64,000 nucleotides of DNA. Source: Ahaetulla prasina. Taxonomy: Eukaryota > Chordata > Lepidosauria > Squamata > Colubridae. The position numbers were made by a program, and so were the translations under genes. Below, in pieces: positions 19,694 to 29,405 of the stretch. The first letter of the stretch is position 1; every line of letters starts with the position of its first letter. The notes under the pieces were generated by a model, which had not been told where the DNA came from, ran no database searches, and saw only the letters and a program-made list of their open reading frames with translations. The stretch is taken from contig NC_080543.1 of assembly GCF_028640845.1 (NCBI RefSeq), positions 7,399,959 to 7,463,958 of the forward strand, written 5' to 3'.

Positions 19694-19828
19694 CAGGGGT
19701 CTCCAAGCTTGGTCCCTTTAAGACTTGTGGACTTCAACTCCCAGAGTTCCTCAGCCAGCAAAGCTGGCTGAGGAACTCTGGGAGTTGAAGTCCACAAGTC
19801 TTAAAGGGACCAAGCTTGGAGACCCCTG
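19694..19828. mobile_element. Palindromic hAT-type MITE, 135 bp
   Basis: Starts CAGGGGTCTCCAAGCTTGG and ends CCAAGCTTGGAGACCCCTG. Nearly the whole element is one inverted repeat with a tiny centre at 'agcaaagct'. A perfect 8-bp duplication ATCTAGGC lies at 19686-19693 and 19829-19836. Could form a long hairpin. Confidence 0.93.
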
Positions 19829-19832
19829 ATCT

Positions 19833-20549
19833 AGGCCATTAAAAATATGAAAAACAACAAAACCAAAAGGCAATGTTTTACACAACCACCTTAATTCCAC
19901 TTGCTGAGTTTGCAAAATACCCCTGAAAATTTAATTTTTTGAGCTCTCGCTATAATACAACTTGCTGTTCAGTGGATCAAATTTCGTTGGGATTTCTACC
20001 AATTGCGTAATAACAATGTACATGATGATGCATTTATATAAAGGATATTGCATCCCTCTATGTCCTTTGCATAATTTTACCCCTCCCACCTCAAAAAAAG
20101 GGCAAATGACATCATTTGTGGCAATTTCATTGCCATGATGAAGTATTCTTTGATTTATTGATTTCGGGAGATAATAGCCTGTTGGTTCCAATTTGTCCGT
20201 TAAAATGAGGTTTTGCTGTAGCCTGAACTCTAAAGGAACCAAACAGACTTTGTTTGGCACACCAAGTTAAGCACCAAAACCTCATAAAAGTTAGTATTGT
20301 GGACTATATCATAATAATTTATGTTAGGATATTTAAATTTGGTAGCTGGACCAGCAAAGTGTACAATGACACAGACTTTGTCATCAGCTACACAAACTGT
20401 AGCTGATTGGTTGGAGAGTGTGAGCTCCTGCATTATAATTGGTTGCTGGGTGAAAAAGGGGTGTTTCCCTTTTTCCCGCCTTTTTTTTCTCCTGTTGCTC
20501 TGTATGCTTTTTGATTTACCTCACGATCATGTATTGATTCGCCTCAGTA
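19833..20549. other. No recognisable feature
   Basis: Apparently unique AT-rich sequence. No repeat family recognised. Confidence 0.5.
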
Positions 20550-20808
20550 CAGGGGTGAAATGCTACCGGTTTGAACCGGTTCGGCCGAACCGGTAGCGGC
20601 AATCGGTAGTTCGGAGAACCGGTAGCGGTGGCAGCGCGAGGCTCTGCCCACCCACCCATTCATCGTTACTTCCTGGTTTTAACCCTTTTTTACCCTCTGT
20701 GCATGTGCAGAAGGCTTTGCGCATGCGTAGAGGGTCCAAAATCGTATGTGACGCGTGCGGAGCGCGCATTTCCAAACTGGTGGGGAAGGGAAGTAGATTT
20801 CACCCCTG
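20550..20808. mobile_element. hAT-type MITE (CAGGGGTGAAAT family), 259 bp
   Basis: Termini CAGGGGTGAAATGCTACC and GTAGATTTCACCCCTG. Flanks cctcagta (20542-20549) and cctaagta (20809-20816) match at 7 of 8. Confidence 0.9.
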
Positions 20809-20939
20809 CCTAAGTATCTTGTCTGCTCGAAATGTAAATGTAAAACATATTTATTTATATAAAAATGACAAGTTCGTGTCAGGGTCTCTGACTTCATTTA
20901 TCTCCTCACTGCCTAACTAGACTTTTGCAAAATCCTGTA

Positions 20940-21155
20940 TTCCTTTAGCGACCGTTCAATGTTACAGTGACACTGAGAAAAGTGACTTAGGACCGTGGCA
21001 GCATCCCCATGGCCATGTCACGTGATCAAAAATCGGACATGTGGCAAACTGGCATGTAGTTGCAAAAGTTGCCGTGTCCTGGAGTCGTGTGATCGGCATT
21101 TGCAATCTTCCCAGATGACTTCCGACAAGGAAACTCAATGGGAGAAGCCAAATTC
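20940..21155 (-). mobile_element. Tigger-like MITE fragment
   Basis: 'gcgaccgttcaatgttacag', 'ccatgtcacgtgatcaaaaa' and 'ggcaaactggcatgtagttg' match the family body on the minus strand. Confidence 0.65.
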
Positions 21156-21165
21156 AGAACAGAAT

Positions 21166-21302
21166 AGAACTTCGTCAGATTTGGAAGGGACCTTGGAGGT
21201 CTTCTAGTCCAGCCCCCTGCTCTAGCAGGAGACCGTATACCATTTCAGACAAATGGCTTTCCAGTCTCTTCTTAAAAACCTTCAGTGATTGAGCAAGCAC
21301 AT
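21166..21302 (-). mobile_element. CR1 3' end fragment
   Basis: 'ttggaagggaccttggaggt' through 'cttcttaaaaaccttcagtg', reverse of the CR1 terminus. Confidence 0.8.
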
Positions 21303-21420
21303 CAGTGGCGAAATCTAATTTTTCCCCCCTTACCGGTTCTGTGGGCGTGGCTTGGTGGGGGTGGTATGTGAGTGGGTGGGCGTGGCTATGTAGTCATGTT
21401 ACTGGGGGTAGGGAGTGTCA
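21303..21420. mobile_element. hAT-like MITE fragment
   Basis: Starts CAGTGGCGAAATCTAA with 'accggttctgtgggcgtggc', as in the foldback element at 29800. The right end is not visible. Confidence 0.5.
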
Positions 21421-21540
21421 CTTTAACAATGTCCTGCTGGAGCAGGGGGTTGGACTAGATGACCTCCAGGTACCTTCCAGTCTTGGATTGCTGTGCTCTT
21501 TCAAGGTATCCTCTGAAGCTGCATCTAGTACCAGGTTTGT

Positions 21541-21619
21541 GGTCCTTCCTTCCTCTCCTTTTTCCCTCCCTCCCTCCCACTCTCTCTTTCTTTTTTTTTT
21601 CTCTCTTTTTTTCTTTTTT

Positions 21620-21651
<32 letters not shown>

Positions 21652-21693
21652 TTTCTTTCTTTCTCCCTTCTCTCCCTTTCTTTCTCCCCTCCC

Positions 21694-21752
<59 letters not shown>

Positions 21753-21842
21753 CTCTCCCTCCTTCCTTCCTTCCTTCCTTCCTTCCTTCCTTCCTTCCTT
21801 CCTTCCTTTCTTTCTTTCTCGCTCTCCTTCCTTTCTTCTTTC

Positions 21843-21938
<96 letters not shown>

Positions 21939-22010
21939 TCCTTCCTTCCTTCCTTCCTTCCTTCCTTCCTTCCTTCCTTCCTTCCTTCCTTCCTTCCTTC
22001 CTTCCTTCCC
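21541..22010. repeat. Pyrimidine tract of TTTC, TCTC and TTCC microsatellites
   Basis: About 470 bp of almost pure C/T in blocks of CTTT, CT and CCTT units. The long serine/phenylalanine/leucine frames across it are not genes. Confidence 0.97.
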
Positions 22011-22135
22011 TGGTTTATTTATTTATTGTTTAATTTCTATGCTGCCCAACTTTCTGAGGTTACACCAGGCAGCTTTATTTGAAAACCTCTAAATCAAATT
22101 TATCAGGAGATCATGGATTACTAACTAGATTACTG

Positions 22136-22380
22136 AATGGGTTGAAACTAATCAAGGAGAGGAGCAACTTAGAACTAAGGAGAAATTTCCTGACAGTAAG
22201 AACAATTAATAAGTGGAACAACCTGCCTCCAGAAGCTGTGAATGCTCCAACACTGGAAGATTTTTAAGAAGAGATTCGACAACCATTTGTCTGAAATGGT
22301 ATATAGGGTTTCCTGCCTAAGCAGGGGGCTGGATTAGAAGACCTCTAAGGTCCCTTCCAACTCTATCATTTTACTGTTCT
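22136..22380 (+). mobile_element. CR1 3' end fragment
   Basis: KLIKERSNLELRRNFLTV, INKWNNLPPEAVNAPTLE, stop, then the CR1 3' UTR ending 'ccaactctatcatt'. Confidence 0.85.
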
Positions 22381-22385
22381 GAATA

Positions 22386-22800
22386 TTAAATATAAATATT
22401 GGGAAAGAATCTATTCAAATCTCTTCCCTCTCACTTCGTTATTAAATGTTTGCTTTTTTGGAAGTGGAAGGTAACCAAAATATGCATTCAATGGAGAGCT
22501 AACAATTTGTTTTGATTACAAGATTTAATTATTAACAAGAGAAAGATACAATCTTTTGAAATGCCTCAAACACATATCATCGTATGAAAATAATTGTAGT
22601 AACAATGGGGGGGGGGGAGGGATATGGAGAGATTGGACTGAGCTTGAAAAATCTCATAATATGCTGTGGCTTGTAAAATAAGGAACACATCTGTCTGAAA
22701 AGCTAAATAAGGCAAAGAGGCATTCATGACTTTTTTAAATAAGGAAATGATTTCTGGGAAGCAGCTTATTTATTATTTCAGTAATAATCTTCAGACCGTG
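22386..22800. other. No recognisable feature
   Basis: AT-rich, with a short poly-G run near 22608. Nothing else recognised. Confidence 0.5.
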
Positions 22801-22805
22801 GGGCG

Positions 22806-23115
22806 CACTGATGATGTTACCTAGTTGGGTAATGAAATGTCTACAAGAAAACAACCAAGCTCAGAGAGCTCCAAGGATCCCACAGTCTTCTCTTCCTCCT
22901 CCTCCTCCTCCTCCTCCTCCTCCTCCTCCTCCTCCTCCTCCTCCTCCTCCTCCTCCTCCTCCTCCTCCTCCTCTTCCTCCTCCTCCTCCTCCTCCTCCTC
23001 CCCTACTAGCACTGATGATGTTACCTAGCTGGGTAATGAAATGTCTCCAAGAAAATCACGAAGCTCAGAGAATACCGAGGACCCCACAATTCAACCCTGA
23101 GCTACAAATATTTTC
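22806..23115 (+). mobile_element. Tandem pair of hammerhead-motif repeat units
   Basis: Two copies of 'actgatgatgttacctag', with cores CTGATGA at 22808-22814 and 23012-23018 and GAAATGTC at 22834-22841 and 23038-23045. Each is followed by 'caagaaaa...aagctcagaga'. Between core boxes lies a possible 6-bp stem GTTACC/GGTAAT. The units are separated by a (TCC)n expansion. It resembles hammerhead ribozymes described in Penelope-like elements and retrozymes, but with one extra nucleotide at the base of the stem. Confidence 0.5.
22891..23001. repeat. (TCC)n microsatellite inside a hammerhead-motif unit
   Basis: About 36 TCC units. Poly-Ser, poly-Pro and poly-Glu frames across it are artefacts. Confidence 0.97.
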
Positions 23116-23740
23116 TTCTATCGGTACTAAGGGATGTGTCCCTATTTTTTTCCAGTTAGCTTCAGTTGTCTCTCCCTCACGCACAAATATTTAAGCTATT
23201 CCTTCCTTTTAATAACTTACTTATTAGCAATTCCTGTTACTGCATGCCTAGGCCTTCAAAACAGTCCCTGTGTTTTTGTTGGTCCTTTCTGTGAAAACAT
23301 GTCCCCCACTATAATCAATTAATTGATAGTTGGAAGCAGAGGGTTGATCAAGAGAAGCTCCTTGGGGTTGAACCAGCAAGGTGAGTTTTACTGTTCTTAT
23401 TCCTTCCCTCCTTTAAATGAGATGATGACAGCTTTTCGTTGGGCAGGTCAAATAATAATAATGAGAAGAAAGGAAGGCCCATCAGTCAAGGAGTTTTCTC
23501 GCTCACACCTAGAATTAGTTGCCAAGTGCCTCTGTGGAAATGTTCAATCCCAAAAACCTATCGCGAAGCCTTCCCCATGGCAATCAAAACTTCCAAGTGA
23601 CAAGATACATTAGCGGCAGTATAATTTTAGGTCTTATGTTAATATGTCATTGCCTTGGAAACCGAGACTTGCCTGTTGCCATCCTCTTTTTTTTTTTTTT
23701 TTTGTACGCTGTCATTTTTGCCCACAGCCCTGCTTATTAA
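23116..23740. other. No recognisable feature
   Basis: Short open frames without similarity I recognise. A 17-T run lies near 23686. Confidence 0.45.
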
Positions 23741-23943
23741 CAGATTAACAGAGTTGAAAGGGGTCTTATAGGTCATCTAGTCCAACCCCCCACTCAAGCA
23801 GGAGACCCTACGCCATTTCTGACAGGTGGCAGTCCAGTCTCTTCTTGAAAGCTTCCAGTGATGAAGCTCCCACAACTTCCGAAGGCAACTTCTGTTCCGT
23901 TGGTTGATTGTTCTCACAGAAAATTTCTCCTTATTTCTAGGTT

Positions 23944-24664
23944 GAATCAAATTTCAACCAGCAAATGCTCAGTCTTACATATAGGAAAAAAGAACCCTAA
24001 AACTAAGTACATACTAGATGGACATTACCTTACAGACGACCCCCATCCCGTTAAAGACCTTGGAGTTTTCATGTCAAATGATCTAAGTGCCAAAGCCCAC
24101 TGCAACTACATAGCAAAAATAGCTCTAAGAGTTGTAAACCTAATCTTGCGTAGCTTCTTTTCCAAAAACACCACACTACTAACCAGAGCATATAAAACAT
24201 TTGCTAGACCAATTCTAGAATACAGCTCACCTGTTTGGAACCCTCACCACATCTCTGACATCAACACAATTGAACGTGTCCAGAAATATTTTACAAGAAG
24301 AGTTCTCCATTCCTCTGAAAACAATAAAATTCCTTATCCCACCAGACTTGAAATCCTAGGCTTAGAAAACTTGGAACTCCATCACCTTCGACAAGACCTA
24401 GACTTAACTCACAGAATCATCTATTGTAATGTTCTTCCGGTTAAAGACTACTTCAGCTTTAATTGCAATAATACTAGAGCAACTAATAGATTTAAACTTA
24501 ATGTCAACTGCTTTAATCTAGATTGCAGAAAATACGACTTCTGTAACAGAATCATCAGTGCTTGGAATACTTTACCTGACTCTGTGGTCTCTTCTCATAA
24601 TCCTAAAAGCTTTAACCAAAAACTCTCTACTATTGACCTCACCCCATTCTTAAGAGGACCATAA
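23944..24664 (+). pseudogene. Family A LINE reverse transcriptase, C-terminal ORF
   Basis: The last 240 or so residues of a non-LTR reverse transcriptase form an uninterrupted frame. Visible blocks: CSVLHIGKKNPKTKY (post-catalytic thumb start), KDLGVFMSNDLSAKAH, LLTRAYKTFARPILEYSSP, VWNPHHISDINTIERVQ, RLEILGLENLELHHLRQDL, and ISAWNTLPDSVV near the end, with a stop at 24662. This arrangement is typical of the CR1/L3/Rex group. The catalytic box and endonuclease are absent through 5' truncation. The first methionine at 23858 lies in host CR1 sequence and is not the native start. The open frame suggests a fairly young insertion, and relatives occur at 11311, 40079 and 58517. Confidence 0.8.
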
Positions 24665-24730
24665 GGGGCCTGCATAAGCGCACAAACGTGCCTACCGTTC
24701 CTGTCCTATTGTTTTTTTTCTTTTCTTCTT

Positions 24731-24732
<2 letters not shown>

Positions 24733-24820
<88 letters not shown>
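24733..24820. repeat. (TA)n microsatellite
   Basis: About 44 TA units in the LINE 3' UTR. Confidence 0.98.
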
Positions 24821-24823
<3 letters not shown>

Positions 24824-25093
24824 CCTATATTTACTCATATATGTGTTTATTTACTATATAATCTTTTTGTATGATACCTACATATATTGTTGTGACAAAA
24901 TAAATAAATAAAATAAATAAAGTTTCCATCCATTATTCCTTGTCTGGCCTTCGGGTGCTTTGGAGAATAGCTTGACCCCCACTCCTCTCTGTAGCAGCCC
25001 CTCAAATATTGGAAGACTGCTATCATGTTTCCCCTGGTCCTTCTCTTCACTTGACTAGCCAGGCCCAGTTCCTGTAACATTCTTGGATAACCG

Positions 25094-25985
25094 TACAGGT
25101 AGTTCTCTTTGACTTGCAACCGTTTGTTTAATGACCGTTTGAGGTTACATCGGTGCTGGAAAAGGTGACTTATGACTGTTTTTCACCCTCACAACCATGG
25201 CAGCATCCCCAGGGTCACGTGATCAAAATTCAGACGCTTGGCAACTGGCTCATATTTATGACAATGGCATCCACCTTTTACGACCTTCTGGACAAGCAAA
25301 GTCCATGGGGAAAGCTGTCGTGTCCCACTCCTCCGCTGACGGCCGGGTCAGGGAAATCCGAATCAGGCTTGCCTCTGCAGCTCTGCCCAAAGTCCTAGCA
25401 AAGTCCTCAGAGCAGGCAGGAGACCAGAAAGTGACTTCAGCAAGATAAGTTCGACTTTTGCCTGACTCAGAGACTGCCAGAAAGCAGATCCTTTATATAG
25501 GCCATGGGGTGTGGCTCCATGACTCAGCACTCATTAAGGCCTGCCCCTCCCTTCCTTCTGTTGCCTCCGCCTATCCAATCTTCTGATGCGAGGGTCACTC
25601 CAATCAGCAGCTGTTGGAAGTAAACTTTCCTCAGGCTCACCTGCTGTGGAGGAGGGGGAGGGGTCTAGCTGCTCCGTTTGCCTGGGCATGGAGTCAGGGC
25701 TGGGGCCGGGAGGTGCTCCTTCTTCTGCAGTTTGTCTGGGCATGGAGCCAGGACTGGGACCGGGAGGCATACATTCCTCCGTGTTCGGGAGCAGATAAGA
25801 AGGCCCCGGTTGCTCTGAGGGCGTGCAAGACACAACAAAAGCGTTCCTAACTTTGACAACTGCAGTGGTGGTTCCCTTAACAGCCGTGGCAAGAAAAGCC
25901 GTACGATAGAGCACAACTCACTTAATAACCGTCTCACTTTGCAACAGAGAGGTTGGGCTCAATTGTTGTCATAAATCAAGGACCC
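25094..25985 (-). mobile_element. Tigger-like MITE split by a solo LTR
   Basis: 25094-25315 begins 'acaggtagttctctttgact' and 25838-25985 ends 'gtcataaatcaaggacc', the two termini of the MITE. The LTR at 25316-25837 lies between. Confidence 0.75.
25316..25837 (-). mobile_element. Solo LTR, family 1
   Basis: TGTCGTG...ACACAACA with a perfect 5-bp duplication AAAGC (25311-25315 and 25838-25842). Very similar to 9414-9988 but with one fewer internal 'catggagccaggactggg' unit. Confidence 0.92.
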
Positions 25986-26226
25986 AGAGCCGAGGTAACG
26001 CAGTGGTTAGAGTGCAGGACTGCAGGGTACTTCAGCTGACTGCTAGCTGCAGTTCGGCAGTTCAAAACTCACCGGCTCCAGGTTGACTCAGCCTTCCATC
26101 CTTCCGAGGTGGGTAAAATGAGGACCCAGATTGTTGGGGGCAAGAGGCTGACTCAGTAAACCGCTTAGAGAGGGCTGGAAAGCACTGTGAAGCAATATAT
26201 AAATCCAAGTGCTATTGCTATTGCTC
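25986..26226 (+). mobile_element. Sauria-type SINE, copy 1
   Basis: tRNA-like head ('ggtaacgcagtggttagagt', B box 'ggcagttcaaaactc'), conserved centre ('gtaaaatgaggacccagatt') and tail 'ccaagtgctattgctattgc', which resembles the Bov-B LINE 3' end that is thought to mobilise it. A CT microsatellite follows. Confidence 0.9.

Positions 26227-26285
<59 letters not shown>
26227..26285. repeat. (CT)n(CTTT)n microsatellite
   Basis: Follows the tail of SINE copy 1. Confidence 0.95.
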
Positions 26286-26305
26286 GTCTTTCATCACTTG
26301 TTCTG

Positions 26306-26530
26306 TGTCTGGTGGCACAATGGTTAGACTGCAGTATTGCACACTAACTTACTGCTTACTGCCAGCAGTTCGATCCTGACCGGCTGATGGTTGACTCAGC
26401 CTTCCATCCTTCCGAGGTGGGTAAAATGAGGACCCAGATTGTTGGGGGCAAGCGGCTGACTCAGTAAACCGCTTAGAGAGGGCTGGAAAGCACTGTGAAG
26501 CAATATATAAATCCAAGTGCTATTGCTATT

Positions 26531-26534
<4 letters not shown>
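26306..26534 (+). mobile_element. Sauria-type SINE, copy 2
   Basis: Head 'gtctggtggcacaatggtta' with B box 'cagttcgatcctg' and the same centre and tail as copy 1. It lies in a repeat of about 308 bp with the start of copy 3. Confidence 0.9.
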
Positions 26535-26591
<57 letters not shown>

Positions 26592-26594
26592 CTG
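26535..26594. repeat. (CT)n(CTTT)n microsatellite
   Basis: Same composition and position after the SINE as the tract at 26227. Confidence 0.95.
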
Positions 26595-26613
26595 TCTTTC
26601 ATCACTTGTTCTG

Positions 26614-26837
26614 TGTCTGGTGGCACAATGGTTAGACTGCAGTATTGCACACTAACTTACTGCTTACTGCCAGCAGTTCGATCCTGACCGGCTGATGGTT
26701 GACTCAGCCTTCCATTCTTCCGAGGTGGGTAAAATGAGGACCCAGATTGTTGGGGGCAAAATGCTGACTCTGTAAACTGCTTAGAGAGGGCTGTAAAAGC
26801 ACTATGAAGTGATATATAAGTCTAAGTGCTATTGCTC
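26614..26837 (+). mobile_element. Sauria-type SINE, copy 3
   Basis: The first 110 bp are nearly identical to copy 2. The tail carries different substitutions ('gtctaagtgctattgctc'). Confidence 0.9.
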
Positions 26838-26913
26838 TCCCTTCCTTCCTTCCTTCCTTCCTTCCTTCCTTCCTTCCTTCCTTCCTTCCTTCCTTCCTTC
26901 CTTCCTTCCTTCC
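26838..26913. repeat. (CCTT)n microsatellite
   Basis: About 19 units between SINE copies 3 and 4. Confidence 0.97.
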
Positions 26914-27067
26914 CAGTGTTAGAATGCAGTATTGCAGACTAACTCTGCCCACTGCCAGGAGTTCAATCCTGACCGGCTGGGGGCAAGAGGCTGACTCTGT
27001 AAAACCGCTTAGAGAGGGCTGTAAAAGCACTGTGAAGCGGTATGTAAGTCTAAGTGTTGTTGCTATG
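26914..27067 (+). mobile_element. Sauria-type SINE, copy 4, internally deleted
   Basis: The head 'gaatgcagtattgcagacta' and B box are present. The central block from 'ttgactcagcc' to 'gattgt' is missing. The tail reads 'gtaagtctaagtgttgttgc'. Confidence 0.85.
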
Positions 27068-27281
27068 TCTACTACGTGTAGCTGCCTGGACTAGGTGAAG
27101 ATTTCTGATTTAACAGCTGTCGGAAGGGAAAGCTTCAAAGGCTCTTGATCTTTCATTGTTCTTGTAAAGAATAAAATCAATCAGACATGATCCCTCAAAA
27201 ATTCAGTTCAGTGGATGGGGATTCATTCATGTCTTGCTCATGGAGACTTACAGGCTATAACCTAATAGACAGAATATTGAG

Positions 27282-27284
<3 letters not shown>

Positions 27285-27325
<41 letters not shown>
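27285..27325. repeat. (CA)n(TA)n microsatellite
   Basis: About 16 CA units then TA units, bordering a foldback element. Confidence 0.97.
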
Positions 27326-27615
27326 TTCTGAGATTTTCGCGGGTGTTTGTATGTAGGTCTTTGGTTATTCGGGTTTTCTCCCACGTAAAATTGAGTGTCT
27401 TGGCGACGTTTCGACGAAGTCTCATTCATCATCTTCAGGCTTCAGCTTCGTGCTTCTGGGTGCAATGTGCTTCTGGGAGCAATGCGATCACACATTGCTC
27501 CCAGAAGCACGAAGCTGAAGCCTGAAGATGACGAATGAGACTTCATCGAAACGTCACCAAGACACTTCCAATTTTACGCAGGAGAAAACCCGAATAACCA
27601 AAGACCTACATATAT
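27326..27615. mobile_element. Foldback element with GAAACGTC motifs in both arms
   Basis: Arms of about 130-140 bp are inverted copies ('gtaggtctttggttattcgg' against 'ccgaataaccaaagacctac'). The right arm has CTGAAGA (27522-27528) and GAAACGTC (27548-27555). The left arm carries the same pair on the minus strand (27405-27412 and 27432-27438). These are hammerhead-like core boxes. No protein is encoded. Confidence 0.6.
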
Positions 27616-27688
27616 ATATATTCAACTTCTCATTCCCATGCTTTTCAGTGATTCTTTTCACCTATTCAGCTGCCAGCCTTCACATAAA

Positions 27689-27805
27689 GGGAGTCCTCGA
27701 TTTACACATGAGTGTAACATTTCCATTGCTGGGTTAGGCAGTTATTAAGTGAGTTTTGCCCCCTTTTATGACCTTTCTGGCCACAGATCATTCAGTGAAT
27801 CACTG
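27689..27805 (+). mobile_element. Tigger-like MITE, left fragment
   Basis: 'gggagtcctcgatttacaca' terminus through 'cagtgaatcactgcag', cut off by the AGAAT array. Confidence 0.65.
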
Positions 27806-28600
27806 CAGAATAGAATAGAATAGAATTAATGGAATGGAATGGAATGGAATAGAATAGAATAGAATAGAATAGAATAGAATAGAATAGAGAAAGAATAGAA
27901 TAGAATAGAATAGAATAGTATAATAATTAATAGAATAGAAGAATAGAATAGAGAAAGAATAGAATAGAATAGTATAATAATTAATAGAATAGAAGAATAG
28001 AATAGAGAAAGAATAGAATAGAATGATAATTAATGGAATAGAAGAATAGAATAGAGAAAGAATAGAATAGAATAATAATTAATAGAATAGAAGAATAGAC
28101 TAGAGAAAGAATAGAACAGAATAAAAAAATAGACTAGAGAAAGAATAGAATAGAAGAATAATTAATAGAATAGAAGAACAGAATAGAGAAAGAGTAGAAT
28201 AGAAGAATAGAAGAATAAGAAATAATAGAATAGAATAGAACAGAACAGAACAGAACAGAATAGAATAGAATAGAGAAAGAATAGAATAGAATAGTATAGT
28301 ATAATAATTAATAGAATAGAAGAATAGAATAGAGAAAGAATAGAATAGAATGATAATTAATGGAATAGAAGAATAGAATAGAGAAAGAATAGAATAGAAT
28401 AATAATTAATAGAATAGAAGAATAGACTAGAGAAAGAATAGAACAGAATAAAAAAATAGACTAGAGAAAGAATAGAATAGAAGAATAATTAATAGAATAG
28501 AAGAACAGAATAGAGAAAGAGTAGAATAGAAGAATAGAAGAATAAGAAATAATAGAACAGAACAGAACAGAACAGAACAGAACAGAACAGAATAGAATAG
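27806..28600. repeat. (AGAAT)n array with a 327-bp higher-order duplication
   Basis: Pentamer repeat with variant blocks ('aataattaatagaatagaag', 'tagactagagaaagaatag'). The block order at about 27958-28250 recurs nearly identically at about 28276-28580, offset 327 bp by the anchor 'tgataattaatgg' (28024 and 28351). It abuts the minus-strand CR1 3' end at 28603. Confidence 0.93.
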
Positions 28601-28666
28601 TTAAGTTGGAAGGGATCTTTGGAGGTCTTCTAGTCCAACCCCCTTCTGAGACAGGAAACCCTATAC

Positions 28667-29048
28667 TGGCGAACCTACGGCACGCATGCCAGAGGTGGCA
28701 CGCAGAGCCTTCTCTGTGGGTACATGCACCATTGCCAGCTGCTCTTTTGGTTTCCGGTGTGCAAATGTGCATTGGCAGCTGTTTTCCACAGGTGCCGGAG
28801 CACCAGAAAATGGCCTGAAAACCGCCAAAAATCAGGCCATTTTTCAGGCCATTTCTGGGCCTTTTGGGGGCTGTTTTTCGGGCCAAAAACACACTGAAAT
28901 CTGCCCCCAAAATGGCCCAAAAACAAGCATGCAAGTGCCATCCAGCTGGTCTTCGGGTTTCTGGTGCCGGCACACGCACACGCACCCACATGCATACACG
29001 TGTGTTCCAGTTTGGGCACTCGGTGCCGAAAAAAGTTCTCCATCCCTG
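28667..29048. mobile_element. hAT-like element (GGCGAACC family)
   Basis: 'ctggcgaacctacggcacgc' at the left and 'gttctccatccctg' at the right. The interior has a 'ggccatttttcaggccattt' palindromic patch. The 8-bp flanks are only partly alike. Confidence 0.65.
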
Positions 29049-29067
29049 CCCTACATCACTTCAGACA

Positions 29068-29122
29068 AATAGTTTATTTTATTTTATTTATTTATTTTGT
29101 CGCAACAATATATGTAGGTATC
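29068..29122 (-). mobile_element. Short family A LINE 3' tail
   Basis: 'tttatttattttgtcgcaac' then 'aatatatgtaggtatca' is the reverse of the family A terminus. Extreme 5' truncation. Confidence 0.6.
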
Positions 29123-29162
29123 AAATCTCTTCTTAAAAACTTCCAGTGTTGGCGGCCCTTCA

Positions 29163-29405
29163 CGACGTCTCGTTCCATCATTGCTTGCCGGAAGATTGCA
29201 AAAGGTCATCCGACGACCTTGGGATTCTGCAACCGTCGTAAATATGAGTCGGTTGCCAAGAGTCCGAATTTTGACCATGTGACCATGCAAGAGGCTGCAG
29301 TGGCCGTCGTAAGTGTAGAAAGGTAACCGTCGATCTTTTTTCCATTGCCGTTGTAACTTTGAACAGTGGCGGCAAAGCCAACGGTCGTACGTTGAGAACT
29401 ACCCA
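29163..29405 (+). mobile_element. Tigger-like MITE, right fragment
   Basis: 'ccgtcgtaaatatgagtcgg', 'ttttgaccatgtgaccatg' and the terminus 'cgtacgttgagaactaccca'. Confidence 0.7.

Larger units (their letters stand above)
23944..24925 (+). mobile_element. CR1-like LINE 'family A', 5' truncated, inserted in CR1
   Basis: ORF end, 3' UTR with a (TA)n expansion, and the terminal 'ttgttgtgacaaaataaata'. Inserted in the opposite orientation to the CR1 host. It is the longest copy of this family in the window. Confidence 0.8.
23743..25093 (-). mobile_element. CR1 copy split by a family A LINE
   Basis: 23743-23943 is the reversed CR1 3' end. 24926-25093 continues the same copy upstream (MLQELGLASQVKRRTRG, NMIAVFQYLRGCYREEWG). 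The two halves join in the CR1 consensus once 23944-24925 is removed. Confidence 0.8.
28603..29160 (-). mobile_element. CR1 3' end split by a hAT element and a LINE tail
   Basis: 'gttggaagggatctttggag' is the CR1 terminus. The copy resumes at about 29050 ('cacttcagacaaat') and, after a LINE tail at 29068-29122, at 'tcttcttaaaaacttccagt'. Confidence 0.75.

Noticed and set aside
19475..19771. Cys/His-rich frames resembling zinc fingers
   Set aside because: Produced by 'gcatgcatg' and 'cacacatg' runs in a hAT element. No finger spacing.
21305..22082. Long Phe/Leu/Ser frames
   Set aside because: They lie on CTTT/CCTT microsatellite sequence. The repeated peptide rotates with frame.
22811..23194. 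Poly-Pro, poly-Ser and poly-Glu frames
   Set aside because: Artefact of the (TCC)n tract.
25986..26080. Possible tRNA gene
   Set aside because: A and B boxes belong to a SINE head and the cloverleaf is not complete. The same holds for 7645, 42893 and 49265.
27806..28600. CRISPR-like or centromeric array
   Set aside because: Units are pentamers with no unique spacers, and vertebrate context. It is a microsatellite with a local duplication.
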